Assembly (NCBI GenBank): GCA_900549665.1
Contig: URPH01000013.1
Location: 4,956-68,955, forward strand
Direction of reading: 5' to 3'
Origin: an uncultured Lachnospiraceae bacterium
GTDB taxonomy: Bacteria; Bacillota; Clostridia; Lachnospirales; Lachnospiraceae
DNA length: 64,000 bases
The notes under the pieces are model-generated. The model made no database searches and was not told where the DNA came from. It saw nothing but the letters and a program-made list of their open reading frames with translations. This document shows positions 1 to 7,873 of this stretch, in pieces. Position 1 is the first letter of the stretch. Each line of letters opens with the position of its first letter. Position numbers and translations under genes: made by a program.

Positions 1-8
1 TATTCTTC

Positions 9-87
9 ATTTATCTGTATTTTTTATTTATTTGTATTTTTTATTTATTTGTATTTTTTATTTATTTGTATTCTTTATTTATCTGTA
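9..87. repeat. 17-bp T-rich tandem repeat
   Basis: About 4.6 head-to-tail copies of a 17-bp unit (consensus ATTTATTTGTATTTTTT) run from the window edge to the terminator of the first gene. Units begin at 9, 26, 43, 60 and 77 and differ by one C/T change each. The array may extend to the left of the window. No coding potential is seen. Confidence 0.8.
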
Positions 88-93
88 ATTAAC

Positions 94-128
94 AGAAGAA
101 GGCAGAAAATGTGTTTCTGCCTTCTTTG
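94..128 (-). terminator. Intrinsic terminator after the binding-protein gene
   Basis: A 13-bp stem (AAGAAGGCAGAAA at 96-108 with TTTCTGCCTTCTT at 114-126) and a 5-nt loop lie 35 bp downstream of the stop codon at 163. The uridine tract on the minus strand is poor, so termination efficiency is uncertain. Confidence 0.65.
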
Positions 129-162
129 TCAACGCACATATGATGCTATTTTATATTTATTA

Positions 163-1761
163 TTAGTTTGATTTTGTCATGTATTTGAAATTGTAAATTC
201 CAAGAGGTGTCTGAGCATATCCTGTTACCTTATCTGTTGTAACAAAGGTGTAAGGAGTATATACTAACGGGATCAATGGTGTAGCATCTGCTACGACTTC
301 CTGCATCTCTCCGTAATCTGCCATTCTGGCATCCTCGTCCATCTCAGAATTTGCTTTGATACAAAGCTCTTCCGCTTTTGCCTGATCTTCATCATTCCAG
401 TAGGTTCTCCAGCAGTTGGTCTGATCTGCGATGGTCCACAGACCTGCAAGCTCGGAAGTATCTGTCATATCAGATGTCATATAGGAAATATAAACATCGT
501 AGTTGCCTTCCTTCCAGTTAGCTCTTGCTGTTGCTGTATCGATCTGCTGAATATCAAGGTTTACGCCGATTTCAGCCCATTCTTCCTGTAAAATAGTAGC
601 GATCTGTAAGAATGCTGAGTCACCACTTCCGACTTCAATAGAAAGATCAAATCCGTCCGGATAGCCTGCTTCTGCAAGCAATGCTTTTGCCGCTTCTGCG
701 TCATGTGCAACCGGTGTCAGATTTTTGTTGTGGTGAGGTGCTGCAGGTGATAAGAATGTCGGAGCAAGTTCACCATATCCAAAGTAAACAGCTGCGTTGA
801 TAGCATCTTTATCAGTTGCAAACTCCAGAGCCTGACGTACTTTTTTATCTTTCAGATATTCGTTCTGGCAGTTGATGATGACAAATTTGACATCTGTTGA
901 GTCAAACAGGTTGACTGTCAGGTTGCCGGCTGCTTTCAGCTCATCAATTCGGCTGTAGGGAATGTCGGAAGCCATATCGATCTGACCACTCTCTAACTGC
1001 ATGATACGTGTTGTATCATCTGCAACAACCACAATGTCAACTTCATCTACCTTCGGGCATCCTTCTTCCCAGTAATAAGGATTGGCGGTAAATACCATCT
1101 TTTCGCCTTTATCCCATTCGCTTAAGATAAAAGGACCGGTTCCGACAGGACACTCTGCAATGCCTTCCTCTCCGACCTCTTCACAATAGGATTTTTCCAT
1201 GATGCCTGAGCTAAACATTGCCAGTGTTGATAAAAACATGGGAGATGGCTCTTTTAATGTAATTACCAGATTGTTGTCTCCGCCATCTTCCATGGTATCG
1301 ATCATGTCTAACATTCCAAGCCAGGGGCCGTCAGCATCCTTTGCTCTTGTCAGGCTGTAGATACAGTCATCAATGGTTACGTCATCACCATTTGAAAACT
1401 TAATTCCATCTCTTAAGTGGAAGGTATATGTCAGTTCATTTTCTGAGACTGTCCAACTGTCTGCAACCGCAGGAATGATTTCCTGTCCGTCATCAGAACT
1501 GGTAACAAGTCCCTCAACCATCATATTCAACACCCAGATATCACAGTTATCTGCTGTCATAACAGGATCCAGGTTTCCGGAGTCCAGATTTCGCGCCAAC
1601 GTTACAACGCCACCGCTTGCTGCGTCTGTACTTTCTGCTCCCTCTGTTGCCTGTGCTGTTCCTTCTGTCGCAGTTGATGATGCATCGCTTCCGCATCCTG
1701 TCAGGACAAAAGCCGCAGTCATCAACACCGCTAAAAATTTCGCCGCAAATTTTCTTTTCAT
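163..1761 (-). CDS. ABC transporter substrate-binding lipoprotein, family 5 (peptide/nickel type)
   Basis: A 532-residue extracytoplasmic solute-binding protein of the SBP_bac_5 (OppA/DppA/NikA) family, expected to capture oligopeptides or a similar ligand at the outer face of the membrane. Residues 1-23 form a lipoprotein signal ending in the lipobox LTGC with Cys23 as the lipidation site. A Ser/Thr/Ala/Glu-rich linker follows, then the family body. The start at 1761 is chosen over an ATG 24 bases upstream because AAAGGAGG sits at ideal spacing before it and the signal peptide begins directly. No permease or ATPase gene is adjacent, so it is an orphan here; partners may lie to the left of the window. 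The ligand cannot be assigned. Confidence 0.88.
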   Translation of the reverse strand: MKRKFAAKFLAVLMTAAFVLTGCGSDASSTATEGTAQATEGAESTDAASGGVVTLARNLDSGNLDPVMTADNCDIWVLNMMVEGLVTSSDDGQEIIPAVADSWTVSENELTYTFHLRDGIKFSNGDDVTIDDCIYSLTRAKDADGPWLGMLDMIDTMEDGGDNNLVITLKEPSPMFLSTLAMFSSGIMEKSYCEEVGEEGIAECPVGTGPFILSEWDKGEKMVFTANPYYWEEGCPKVDEVDIVVVADDTTRIMQLESGQIDMASDIPYSRIDELKAAGNLTVNLFDSTDVKFVIINCQNEYLKDKKVRQALEFATDKDAINAAVYFGYGELAPTFLSPAAPHHNKNLTPVAHDAEAAKALLAEAGYPDGFDLSIEVGSGDSAFLQIATILQEEWAEIGVNLDIQQIDTATARANWKEGNYDVYISYMTSDMTDTSELAGLWTIADQTNCWRTYWNDEDQAKAEELCIKANSEMDEDARMADYGEMQEVVADATPLIPLVYTPYTFVTTDKVTGYAQTPLGIYNFKYMTKSN

Positions 1762-1796
1762 AATCTCTCCTCCTTTGTTTCTCAAAGATATACACG

Positions 1797-1843
1797 GAAA
1801 TAAAAAAGAGGCAAATGACGCTTTAGAAACATCATTGCCTCTT
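1797..1843 (-). terminator. Intrinsic terminator of the AraC-type gene
   Basis: Arms AAGAGGCAAATGA (1806-1818) and TCATTGCCTCTT (1832-1843) pair with one bulge. On the minus strand the stem is followed by a run of six U (complement of 1801-1806). It lies 160 bp downstream of the stop at 2005 and 36 bp before the next start. Confidence 0.8.
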
Positions 1844-2004
1844 GAAGTTCGTTGTGTATTTCTTTGTATGTCTGCATTCTATATTTGTTTGATGTGTCTG
1901 TATTGTAAATTTTGGACCTGTTTTATTTTCAGCTTTATTTTTCTCTGTTTTTGCGATTAAAAATCTGGCAGTTAGATTCATCACTTAAGCTTAACACAGA
2001 AGAA

Positions 2005-2946
2005 TCACACAAAGCTTCTCTGTATTTTCTTCCTGAGATAATTCTGCGGTGTCAGAAGTGTGAACTTTTTAAATTCCTTGATAAAATGCGCCTGATCATA
2101 ATATCCCAGTTTATCATATACAAAATCCACATTTTCTTTTTCCAGATACGTGATGGCACTCTGCAAACGTATGATTTCAGAATACTGTTTCAGGGAAAAG
2201 CCTGTGTTTTTCTTAAATTCACGGTTGATATAATGCTGGCTGTACTTCATATTGTCCGCAATCTGCGCCATTTTGACACAGCCCTCCTGATGCAGAATCT
2301 CATGCAGGGCATTGGATACAAGAGGATTTTTACAACCGGAGATCATTCTTTTTACGATGGGAGTGGTAAGCGATATCATATCCGATAATACAGGCAGATC
2401 TGGTGATATATGTGCATCTCGGGATACTGTCAAGTCTGGTGATATATGTATATCTTGAGATACAAGCATGTCCGGTGATACGGATATATTCAGTGTAGCA
2501 TCCGCATTCTTTACAGATGCACTGTTTCCAGAGGCACTGGCTAACTTCTCCAATTCACTGTTTCCAGAAGTACTGGCTAACTTCTCCAGTCCACACAGAA
2601 TGTTCGTGATTCCTTCCTGCTCTGTAATATCAATATAACACTCCGGTATCCCAATCGCATCCTGCGACATTGCTACAAGAAGCACCCCCGGATTGAGCTT
2701 TATCCCGAATATCCAGTCCTGATTTGTATACAAAGAGTTACGCGGTGTCACCGGACTCCCGCTGATACACGCTGTTTTTTTATTTTTCGGAAACATAAAC
2801 TGGATATCCACACAGCCGTCCGGAATCGTCACAAAGGAAACATGCCCCGGATTCCTGATCAGATAATACTTCTGGATCATCTCATCCTCGCATAGAGATT
2901 CCTGATAGTTAATGCTCTTATCCATATAATACGTTTTTAGATTCAT
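2005..2946 (-). CDS. AraC-family transcriptional regulator with repeat-filled linker
   Basis: A 313-residue regulator. The C-terminal ~100 residues form a double helix-turn-helix AraC DNA-binding domain (MAQIADNMKYSQHYINREFK, then YYDQAHFIKEFKKFTLLTP). The N-terminal half resembles the DUF6597-type sensor domain found in related regulators. Between them lies an unusual linker built of two kinds of 12-residue repeats: two copies of LEKLAS.SGNS. and three copies of SPD...S.D.HI, each encoded by 36-bp DNA repeats. The start at 2946 has AGGAGG about 8 bases upstream; an ATG 48 bases earlier has no such site. The first 51-52 bp repeat unit begins within 90 bp of the start, so the promoter lies at or in the repeat array. 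It may control the neighbouring binding protein, but no target is shown. Confidence 0.85.
   Translation of the reverse strand: MNLKTYYMDKSINYQESLCEDEMIQKYYLIRNPGHVSFVTIPDGCVDIQFMFPKNKKTACISGSPVTPRNSLYTNQDWIFGIKLNPGVLLVAMSQDAIGIPECYIDITEQEGITNILCGLEKLASTSGNSELEKLASASGNSASVKNADATLNISVSPDMLVSQDIHISPDLTVSRDAHISPDLPVLSDMISLTTPIVKRMISGCKNPLVSNALHEILHQEGCVKMAQIADNMKYSQHYINREFKKNTGFSLKQYSEIIRLQSAITYLEKENVDFVYDKLGYYDQAHFIKEFKKFTLLTPQNYLRKKIQRSFV
2400..2605 (-). repeat. 36-bp coding repeats in the AraC linker
   Basis: Two in-frame families of 36-bp repeats occur: three units in about 2400-2490 (encoding SPD-type 12-mers) and two units in about 2518-2600 (encoding LEKLAS-type 12-mers). Copies are near-identical, indicating recent expansion. 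Confidence 0.75.
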
Positions 2947-3019
2947 AAACCATTCCTCCTGTTCTGGATGTTGATTCTCGATTTTGATACTCAATATTGA
3001 TTTCAGTTACTGATAATCC

Positions 3020-3751
3020 TTGTTTTTCTCCCCTGCTTGCTTGCATCTGGGGCTTTTTTTGCTATTTTTCTTGTTTTTGCCCTGCTTGCTTTCCTGCATC
3101 TGGGCTTTTTTTTGCTATTTTTCCTTTTTTGCCCTGCTTGCTTGCGTCTGGGGCTTTTTTTGCTATTTTTCTTGTTTTTGCCCTGCTTGTTTGCCCGCGC
3201 CTGGGCTTTTTTTGCTATTTTTCCTTTTTTTGCCCTGCTTGCTTGCCTGCGCTGGGCTTTTTTTGCTATTTTTCTTGTTTTTGCCCTGCTTGCTTGCCTG
3301 CGTCTGGGCTTTTTTTGCTATTTTTCCTATTTTTACCCTGCTTGCTTTCCTGCGCCTGGGCTTTTTTTGCTATTTTTCTTATTTTTGCCCTACTTGCTTG
3401 CTCGCGCCTGGGCTTTTTTTGCTATTTTTCTTGTTTTTGCCCTGCTTGCTGCCTGCTCTGGGGCTTTTTTTGCTATTTTTCCTTTTTTTGCCCTGCTTGC
3501 TTGCCTGCGTCTGGGCTTTTTTTGCTATTTTTCCTTTTTTTGCCCTGCTTACTTGCCTGCGCTGGGCTTTTTTTGTCTATTTTTCCTTTTTTGCCCTGCT
3601 TGCTTGCCTGCGCTGGGGCTTTTTTTGCTATTTTTCTTGTTTTTGCCCTGCTTACTTGCTTGCGCTGGGCTTTTTTTGGCTATTTTTCCTTTTTTGCCCT
3701 GCTTGCTTGCCCGCGCCTGGGCTTTTTTTGCTATTTTTCTTGTTTTTACCC
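3020..3751. repeat. 14-unit tandem array, 51-52 bp period (array 1)
   Basis: Fourteen imperfect units, counted by the GGGC-T7/8 box at about 3050, 3102, 3151, 3203, 3254, 3306, 3358, 3410, 3460, 3513, 3564, 3616, 3667 and 3719. Each unit has GGGC, a T-rich tract (TTTTTTTGCTATTTTTC then CTTG or CTTT), GCCC, and a TGCTTGCTTGCCTGCG-like box. GCCC and the next GGGC can pair across about 18 bases, and the pair is followed by seven T on the plus strand, so every unit looks like a weak terminator hairpin. All three plus frames are open only because the repeat lacks stops. A similar array lies at 26230-26745. Confidence 0.9.
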
Positions 3752-3772
3752 TCTTATAAAACTTATTTGTCT

Positions 3773-3798
3773 CCACCCGCATAACAGGTGGGTTTTTG
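3773..3798 (+). terminator. Weak terminator-like hairpin after array 1
   Basis: CCACC (3773-3777) pairs with GGTGG (3787-3791) and is followed by GTTTTTG. The stem is only five pairs and no plus-strand gene precedes it, so a function is unproven. Confidence 0.3.
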
Positions 3799-3936
3799 TT
3801 TCACGCGTATTCGTTTCTCCTCGAGAAACTCATATACAACACGTTCAACAGGCTAAAGCCTAAAAACAACAAAAAAGCGAAGCCGCATAGTGATATGTAC
3901 CCCCTTTACTGGACACCCAGTAGAGGGGGTATTATT

Positions 3937-4461
3937 ATGCGGTACACATATGAGTACAAAAGGAAATGTGTAGAACTGTATCGAGAAGGAAAATGGCCAG
4001 AAACGCCGGAAGGTGTTAGCAATAAATCCTTTCGGGATAAAGTGAGACTATGGGTAAGAGCAGAGGATAGCCGCGGTCCAGAAGCACTGAAACACAAAAA
4101 TTTCAACAGGAACTGGACACCAGAAGAACGGCTGGAACTAGTATCCCAAGTAATGTCCGGAAAATCCTGTGTGTCAGTGGCAATCGAGGCCGGTATTCAA
4201 GATAGATTATTGTATCAATGGGTTCAAAACTATAAAACAAAGGGGTATAATGGCCTGGTAGAAATGAAAAAAGGTCGTCCAAGTAAAGGGGTACCCCAAA
4301 TGAAAAAGGAAGAAGCAAGGCCACTGAATGAATCTGAACGAGAAGAATTGATCCGGCTTCGGGCAGAAAACGAGTATATAAAGGCGGAGAATGAAGTTAT
4401 AAAAAAAGAGATCGCCTTGAGAGAAGAGAGGCACGCAGCGCAACTCAAGGCGAGAAAGTAG
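3937..4461 (+). CDS. IS3-family transposase OrfA
   Basis: A 174-residue OrfA with N-terminal helix-turn-helix DNA-binding segments (IS150-type helices such as GMSGKSCVS-like residues near 70 and LLYQWVQNYKTKGYNGL) and a Glu/Lys/Arg-rich C-terminal leucine-zipper-like helix (RLRAENEYIKAENEVIKKE). The start at 3937 follows a GAGGGGG ribosome site inside the left end. Near the 3' end the slippery heptamer A-AAA-AAA (4401-4407) lies in phase for a -1 frameshift into OrfB, giving the OrfAB fusion transposase expected for this family. OrfA alone usually acts as a regulator. Confidence 0.88.
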   Translation: MRYTYEYKRKCVELYREGKWPETPEGVSNKSFRDKVRLWVRAEDSRGPEALKHKNFNRNWTPEERLELVSQVMSGKSCVSVAIEAGIQDRLLYQWVQNYKTKGYNGLVEMKKGRPSKGVPQMKKEEARPLNESEREELIRLRAENEYIKAENEVIKKEIALREERHAAQLKARK

Positions 4462-4496
4462 CGATCATCAAAGAGCTGCGTGAAAAAGGATACCAA

Positions 4497-5315
4497 TTGA
4501 AATATCTGTTGAAATCTATGCAGATGGCACGGTCTACCTATTATTTTGAGTTGAGCAAGGCCGATCAAGTTGCCGTTCGAAACCATTGCTTGGCAGATGA
4601 AATCAAAGACATTTTCTCACAGCATAAAGGCCGCTACGGTGTGCGAAGAGTATATCAGGAACTGATAAAGCGCGGCCACAAGGTCAATCATAAGCGGATA
4701 CAACGGCTTATGCACACTATGGGGTTGGCAGGAAAGCGCCCAAAGGAAAAGTACCATTCCTACAAGGGCGAGGTCGGCAAGGTTGCTGAGAATATCCTTG
4801 ACCGGGATTTCAGCACGACAGCTCCTATGCAAAAATGGACTACCGATGTATCTCAGTTCGGTTTTTCGTGGGGGAAGTGTTATCTCTCTCCCATACTCGA
4901 CATGAACACAAACGAAATCATTTCTTATGATTTATCTCAAAGTGCCAATATGGAACAGATCCAGAGAATGTTGGCCGGCGCCTTTACAAAGTTTCCCTCT
5001 GTAGATGGCCTGATCTTTCACTCTGATCAAGGGTGGCAGTACCAGCATGTGTACTTCAGGCAGGCACTTAAAGATCACAAAATCATTCAATCCATGTCAA
5101 GGAAGGGCAACTGTTACGACAATTGCATCATGGAGACTTTCTTTGGACGGATGAAAAATGAGATGTTCTACGGGCATGAAAAAGAGTATTCCTCTTTTGA
5201 AACATTTGCCAAGGCTGTTGACAGCTACATAAATTACTACAACAACGAAAGAATCCAAGAGAAAACAAAATGGATGCCTCCTACAAAATTCAGAGAGGCA
5301 TCCATGTGCACCTAA
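4497..5315 (+). CDS. IS3-family transposase OrfB (DDE integrase core)
   Basis: The catalytic half of the transposase. From the TTG at 4497 it is 272 residues; the frame is open back to the slippery site at 4407, so the natural product is probably the -1 frameshift fusion with OrfA rather than a free protein. An HTH_21 segment (QHKGRYGVRRVYQELIKRG) is followed by the rve integrase domain. The catalytic triad is visible in order: Asp117 (WTTDVSQF), Asp177 (FHSDQGWQ) and Glu213 (NCYDNCIMETFFG), with the 35-residue D-E spacing typical of IS3. The C-terminal YYNNERIQ motif is also present. No frameshift or stop breaks it, so it is likely active. Confidence 0.92.
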   Translation: MKYLLKSMQMARSTYYFELSKADQVAVRNHCLADEIKDIFSQHKGRYGVRRVYQELIKRGHKVNHKRIQRLMHTMGLAGKRPKEKYHSYKGEVGKVAENILDRDFSTTAPMQKWTTDVSQFGFSWGKCYLSPILDMNTNEIISYDLSQSANMEQIQRMLAGAFTKFPSVDGLIFHSDQGWQYQHVYFRQALKDHKIIQSMSRKGNCYDNCIMETFFGRMKNEMFYGHEKEYSSFETFAKAVDSYINYYNNERIQEKTKWMPPTKFREASMCT

Positions 5316-5539
5316 TTCAATTTTTCATGTGTCCAGAATTCTGGGTACATATCATAGCAACTTCGCTTTTTATAACTATAATTTATAATACTTCAATTTT
5401 CATTTGTCAATATTTGATTTTCCATGCACCAGATCCTGCGCATCTACAACAGTCTGCAATCGCGCACCTCATTCCACTGCTGATTAACCCAATTGATATA
5501 TTCTTAACTGATTTCCATTATCTTTGATCAAGCGGCTTT

Positions 5540-6142
5540 TCACTGATTGATCAGCTTATCCTTCACAATCTTGGCGATCAGATCTGCAGTCCCTTCCACA
5601 CCAAAGAAGCTGCTGTCTATCATCAGATTTTTGTTGTTAATATCCGCCGGATAATAATTGGCATACTTTTTGTGATACTGCTTTCTGGCCTTATCGATCT
5701 CAATGGTCATCTTGATGGCAACATCCTCATCCATTCCCAGATATTTGACACAGTTTTCAATCCTTTTTTCAAAGGGAGCATAAATATAGATATTGAGACA
5801 GCGGTCAAAGTCTCTCAACACATAGTCTGCACAACGGCCAACGATAACGCAGGATTCCTTTTGTGCGAGATTGCGTATCAGTTCCGACTGGACTTCAAAT
5901 ATCTCATCCTGTCTGTCCTTTGAAAAACGTCCAAGAGGAAATTTCATTTTTGCATAGGCACTGCCCTGATTTTCCTCAACCTTGCTGATAACCGAGAGCG
6001 GCAGATCCATTTTTCTGGCTGTTTCCTCCACGATATCCCGGTCATAAAACTCAATATTTAACAATTCGGAAAGCTTTCTGGCAATCGGACGTCCCATACT
6101 TCCAAATTCACGTGTGATGGTAACGGTATATTTTTCTGACAT
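5540..6142 (-). CDS. Cytidylate kinase-like family protein
   Basis: A 200-residue P-loop nucleotide kinase of the cytidylate_kin2 type. The N-terminal segment TITREFGSMGRPIARKLSE replaces the usual Walker A with the REFGSGG-like loop of this family, and the FYDRDIVEETARK segment matches the CMP-kinase pattern. The probable reaction is ATP-dependent phosphorylation of a nucleoside monophosphate, though this subfamily is not the main Cmk and its substrate is not established. The start at 6142 is preferred over an ATG at 6148 because the GGGAGG site is one base from the first and seven from the second. It stands alone, with a terminator now interrupted by an IS. Confidence 0.8.
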   Translation of the reverse strand: MSEKYTVTITREFGSMGRPIARKLSELLNIEFYDRDIVEETARKMDLPLSVISKVEENQGSAYAKMKFPLGRFSKDRQDEIFEVQSELIRNLAQKESCVIVGRCADYVLRDFDRCLNIYIYAPFEKRIENCVKYLGMDEDVAIKMTIEIDKARKQYHKKYANYYPADINNKNLMIDSSFFGVEGTADLIAKIVKDKLINQ

Positions 6143-6256
6143 AATCATACCTCCCGTCTGGGTTTGTTTTATTCAGATTCAATTTATTTTTTATTATTAT
6201 CCGCATTAAAAATCCTGTATTGTAAAATTTGAACCTGAAATACGACAATGTCAGAA

Positions 6257-7099
6257 TCAATTCCCTGCATCCGGATCCTTCGTACCTTTTATCCAGATCC
6301 AGCTTGTCAGAATGCCCACACCGACAAACACAACTCCAAATATGCACAGCACAATGGTCTGTCCCATACCATTTACTTTAAATTCCTGCAGACTGCCCAC
6401 GATCAACATAAACCCGACCGCGGCAAATACCAGACCGACAGCGATCGCTTTTACCATATTTAAGCTTATCCGTCTTTTTTTGCCAGAAACCTCCTGCCCT
6501 TCCATAGCCTCTTCCCAGCCTGTGGAATCAACATTTTTAAGCTCTGACAATGTCAAGATAAACGGATGGATAAAAAAGAGAATGCAGCACAATCCCATCA
6601 ATGGAAAAATGATCAGATATCCGTTGAAACCATTGCCTTCACGCAACTGACTTATCTCCAGATAAATGCCGCCCACAATAAAGGCTCCGCCTAAAAGCAG
6701 GGCAAACACAGCACGGAAGCCTTCAGATAAGGCATCGCAGAGCAGAAGTCCTTTTCTGTATTTTTTCTCCCTTTCAAGCAGTTCCTCGTAGCTTAACTGA
6801 TTGAAGGACCAGTCCTCATATTTTAAATTGTGCTGATAAAACCGTAGTCCGATCATTTCCCGGATAATATAAGAAAACGAAACAAGTAAAAGTATGCCAA
6901 ATACAAGCATCAGGATATTTCGGGTCGTGACATTCATTTTCCAGCTAAAAATTTTTGCCACCTGACTGGCCAGCACCAAAAAGGCAATGCCACTGCCCAC
7001 GATGCGACGTATATACCCTGCTGTATCCATTGCTTTTCTAAGCTTCCGGCTTAACGCCAGTGTATTCAGATACTCAATAAGTCGGTCTCTTTCTTCCAT
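6257..7099 (-). CDS. Hypothetical membrane protein with six predicted TM segments
   Basis: A 280-residue protein I do not recognise. It begins with an amphipathic, charged ~35-residue segment (EERDRLIEYLNTLALSRKLR). Six hydrophobic helices follow, at about 38-55, 65-85, 130-150, 160-185, 215-235 and 245-270, with a charged loop after the second. The start is supported by AAGGGG upstream. It is monocistronic by spacing. Its upstream region carries 59-bp direct repeats. A membrane location is all that can be inferred. Confidence 0.65.
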   Translation of the reverse strand: MEERDRLIEYLNTLALSRKLRKAMDTAGYIRRIVGSGIAFLVLASQVAKIFSWKMNVTTRNILMLVFGILLLVSFSYIIREMIGLRFYQHNLKYEDWSFNQLSYEELLEREKKYRKGLLLCDALSEGFRAVFALLLGGAFIVGGIYLEISQLREGNGFNGYLIIFPLMGLCCILFFIHPFILTLSELKNVDSTGWEEAMEGQEVSGKKRRISLNMVKAIAVGLVFAAVGFMLIVGSLQEFKVNGMGQTIVLCIFGVVFVGVGILTSWIWIKGTKDPDAGN

Positions 7100-7121
7100 A
7101 TTGTATTCCCCTTTACAATTT

Positions 7122-7304
7122 TTGCGCTCATTATATCATGATCAACATTCGCCGTTCGCCAATTGTGCAAGCACATCGGCTCTCTTGCGCTCATTATATC
7201 GTGATCCGCACTCCCGTGCTCTACGTTGCTTCGCAACTATCACAATCAACATTCGCCGTTCGCCGATTGTGCTAGCACATCGGCTCTCTTGCGCTCATTA
7301 TATC
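7122..7304. repeat. 59-bp direct repeats between genes
   Basis: Copies at 7142-7200 and 7246-7304 match at 57 of 59 positions. A third partial copy of the terminal 16 bases (TTGCGCTCATTATATC) lies at 7122-7137. Each unit contains a small palindrome around GTGC(A/T)AGCAC. The array lies between a terminator and the start of the membrane-protein gene. Confidence 0.8.
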
Positions 7305-7308
7305 ATAT

Positions 7309-7351
7309 AAAAATTCCAGACATGTATAAAAATCGCATGTCTGGAATTTTT
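7309..7351 (-). terminator. Intrinsic terminator of the thioesterase gene
   Basis: A perfect 16-bp stem (AAAAATTCCAGACATG at 7309-7324 with CATGTCTGGAATTTTT at 7336-7351) sits 15 bp past the stop at 7366 and has T runs on both sides, so it can work in both directions. Confidence 0.85.
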
Positions 7352-7365
7352 TTAATCTTATTCTT

Positions 7366-7818
7366 TTATTTCATTTCAAAAAAGGTCGTATCAAGCTCAG
7401 GATATACGCGCTTTAAGGAAATCGGAAGTCCGGATTTATTCATAAAGTGATGCTTGCTTTTAGCCACCGCATGATCTTCGCCGGTCTTTTTATTAAAGAT
7501 GCGGTATGCCACTTCCATCTGATATCCATCATAAGAGATCAGCTTGGTGTCAACCACAATGACCTCCTCAAATTGTATCGGACTGCGGTATTCTACCGAA
7601 AAAGAAATCATCGGCACCGCGATCTCCATATCCTTCATCTGTTTATAACCAAGTCCGATCTGCTCCATCAGGTTCATTCTGGCATTTTCCATCCAGTTGA
7701 TATAATTGGATGGATGTACCATTCCCTGAGCATCCAGCTCGTGATATCTGATCCGGTGTTCATAGGGCTCCACCTTTCGTTTTTTGCCAGGATCCTTTAT
7801 TGCAATTTCATTTGCCAT
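7366..7818 (-). CDS. Hotdog-fold acyl-CoA thioesterase
   Basis: A 150-residue cytoplasmic protein of the 4-hydroxybenzoyl-CoA thioesterase/YbgC-like group. The active-site segment YHELDAQGMVHPSNYINWME corresponds to the family pattern Y-x-D/E-x-D-x-x-G-x-V-H-x-x-N-Y, with the expected catalytic acid and the following helix. The length is normal for a single hotdog domain. It likely hydrolyses an acyl-CoA thioester; the chain type cannot be told. A strong AGGAGG site precedes the ATG. It lies 55 bp downstream of the DnaJ-type gene and could be co-transcribed with it. Confidence 0.8.
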   Translation of the reverse strand: MANEIAIKDPGKKRKVEPYEHRIRYHELDAQGMVHPSNYINWMENARMNLMEQIGLGYKQMKDMEIAVPMISFSVEYRSPIQFEEVIVVDTKLISYDGYQMEVAYRIFNKKTGEDHAVAKSKHHFMNKSGLPISLKRVYPELDTTFFEMK

Positions 7819-7873
7819 CTTTTTTCCTCCTAAACTTTATCAGGCAGTCCAAAGCCTTTCTATTTTTTCTTCA

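Larger units (their letters stand above)
3891..5354 (+). mobile_element. IS3-family (IS150-like) insertion sequence, apparently intact
   Basis: A 1464-bp element with two overlapping transposase frames and imperfect terminal inverted repeats: TGATATGTACCC then CTGGACAC at the left end (from 3891), and the reverse complement of TGATATGTACCC and CTGGACAC at the right end (to 5354). A 3-bp direct repeat TAG flanks it (3888-3890 and 5355-5357). The flanks AAAAAGCGAAG (3872-3882) and CTTCGCTTTTT (5361-5371) are perfect complements, so the element lies in the loop of a former terminator hairpin. Confidence 0.92.
3871..5371 (-). terminator. Intrinsic terminator split by the IS element
   Basis: The two halves of an 11-bp stem, AAAAAGCGAAG (3872-3882) and CTTCGCTTTTT (5361-5371), flank the insertion sequence. 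Joined through one TAG they give a hairpin with an 11-nt loop and T tracts on both strands, i.e. a bidirectional terminator, about 170 bp downstream of the cytidylate-kinase-like gene. The insertion separates the arms by 1.48 kb and probably inactivates it. Confidence 0.75.

Noticed and set aside
9..87. Link between the 17-bp repeat and the 51-52 bp arrays (3 x 17 = 51)
   Set aside because: The units share only T-richness; no box such as GGGC or GCCC occurs in the 17-bp repeat, so the number match is likely chance.
1912..2388. Plus-strand frame inside the AraC gene
   Set aside because: It is antisense to a well-supported AraC DNA-binding domain and has no start signals.
3020..3751. CRISPR array
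   Set aside because: Units are contiguous 51-52 bp repeats with no unique spacers and no cas genes are nearby. The same holds for array 2.
2997..3863. Three overlapping plus-strand open frames through array 1 coding Phe/Leu/Cys-rich proteins
   Set aside because: They exist only because the 51-52 bp unit lacks stops in every frame. The period is not a multiple of three throughout, no ribosome site or start fits, and the composition is that of the DNA repeat.
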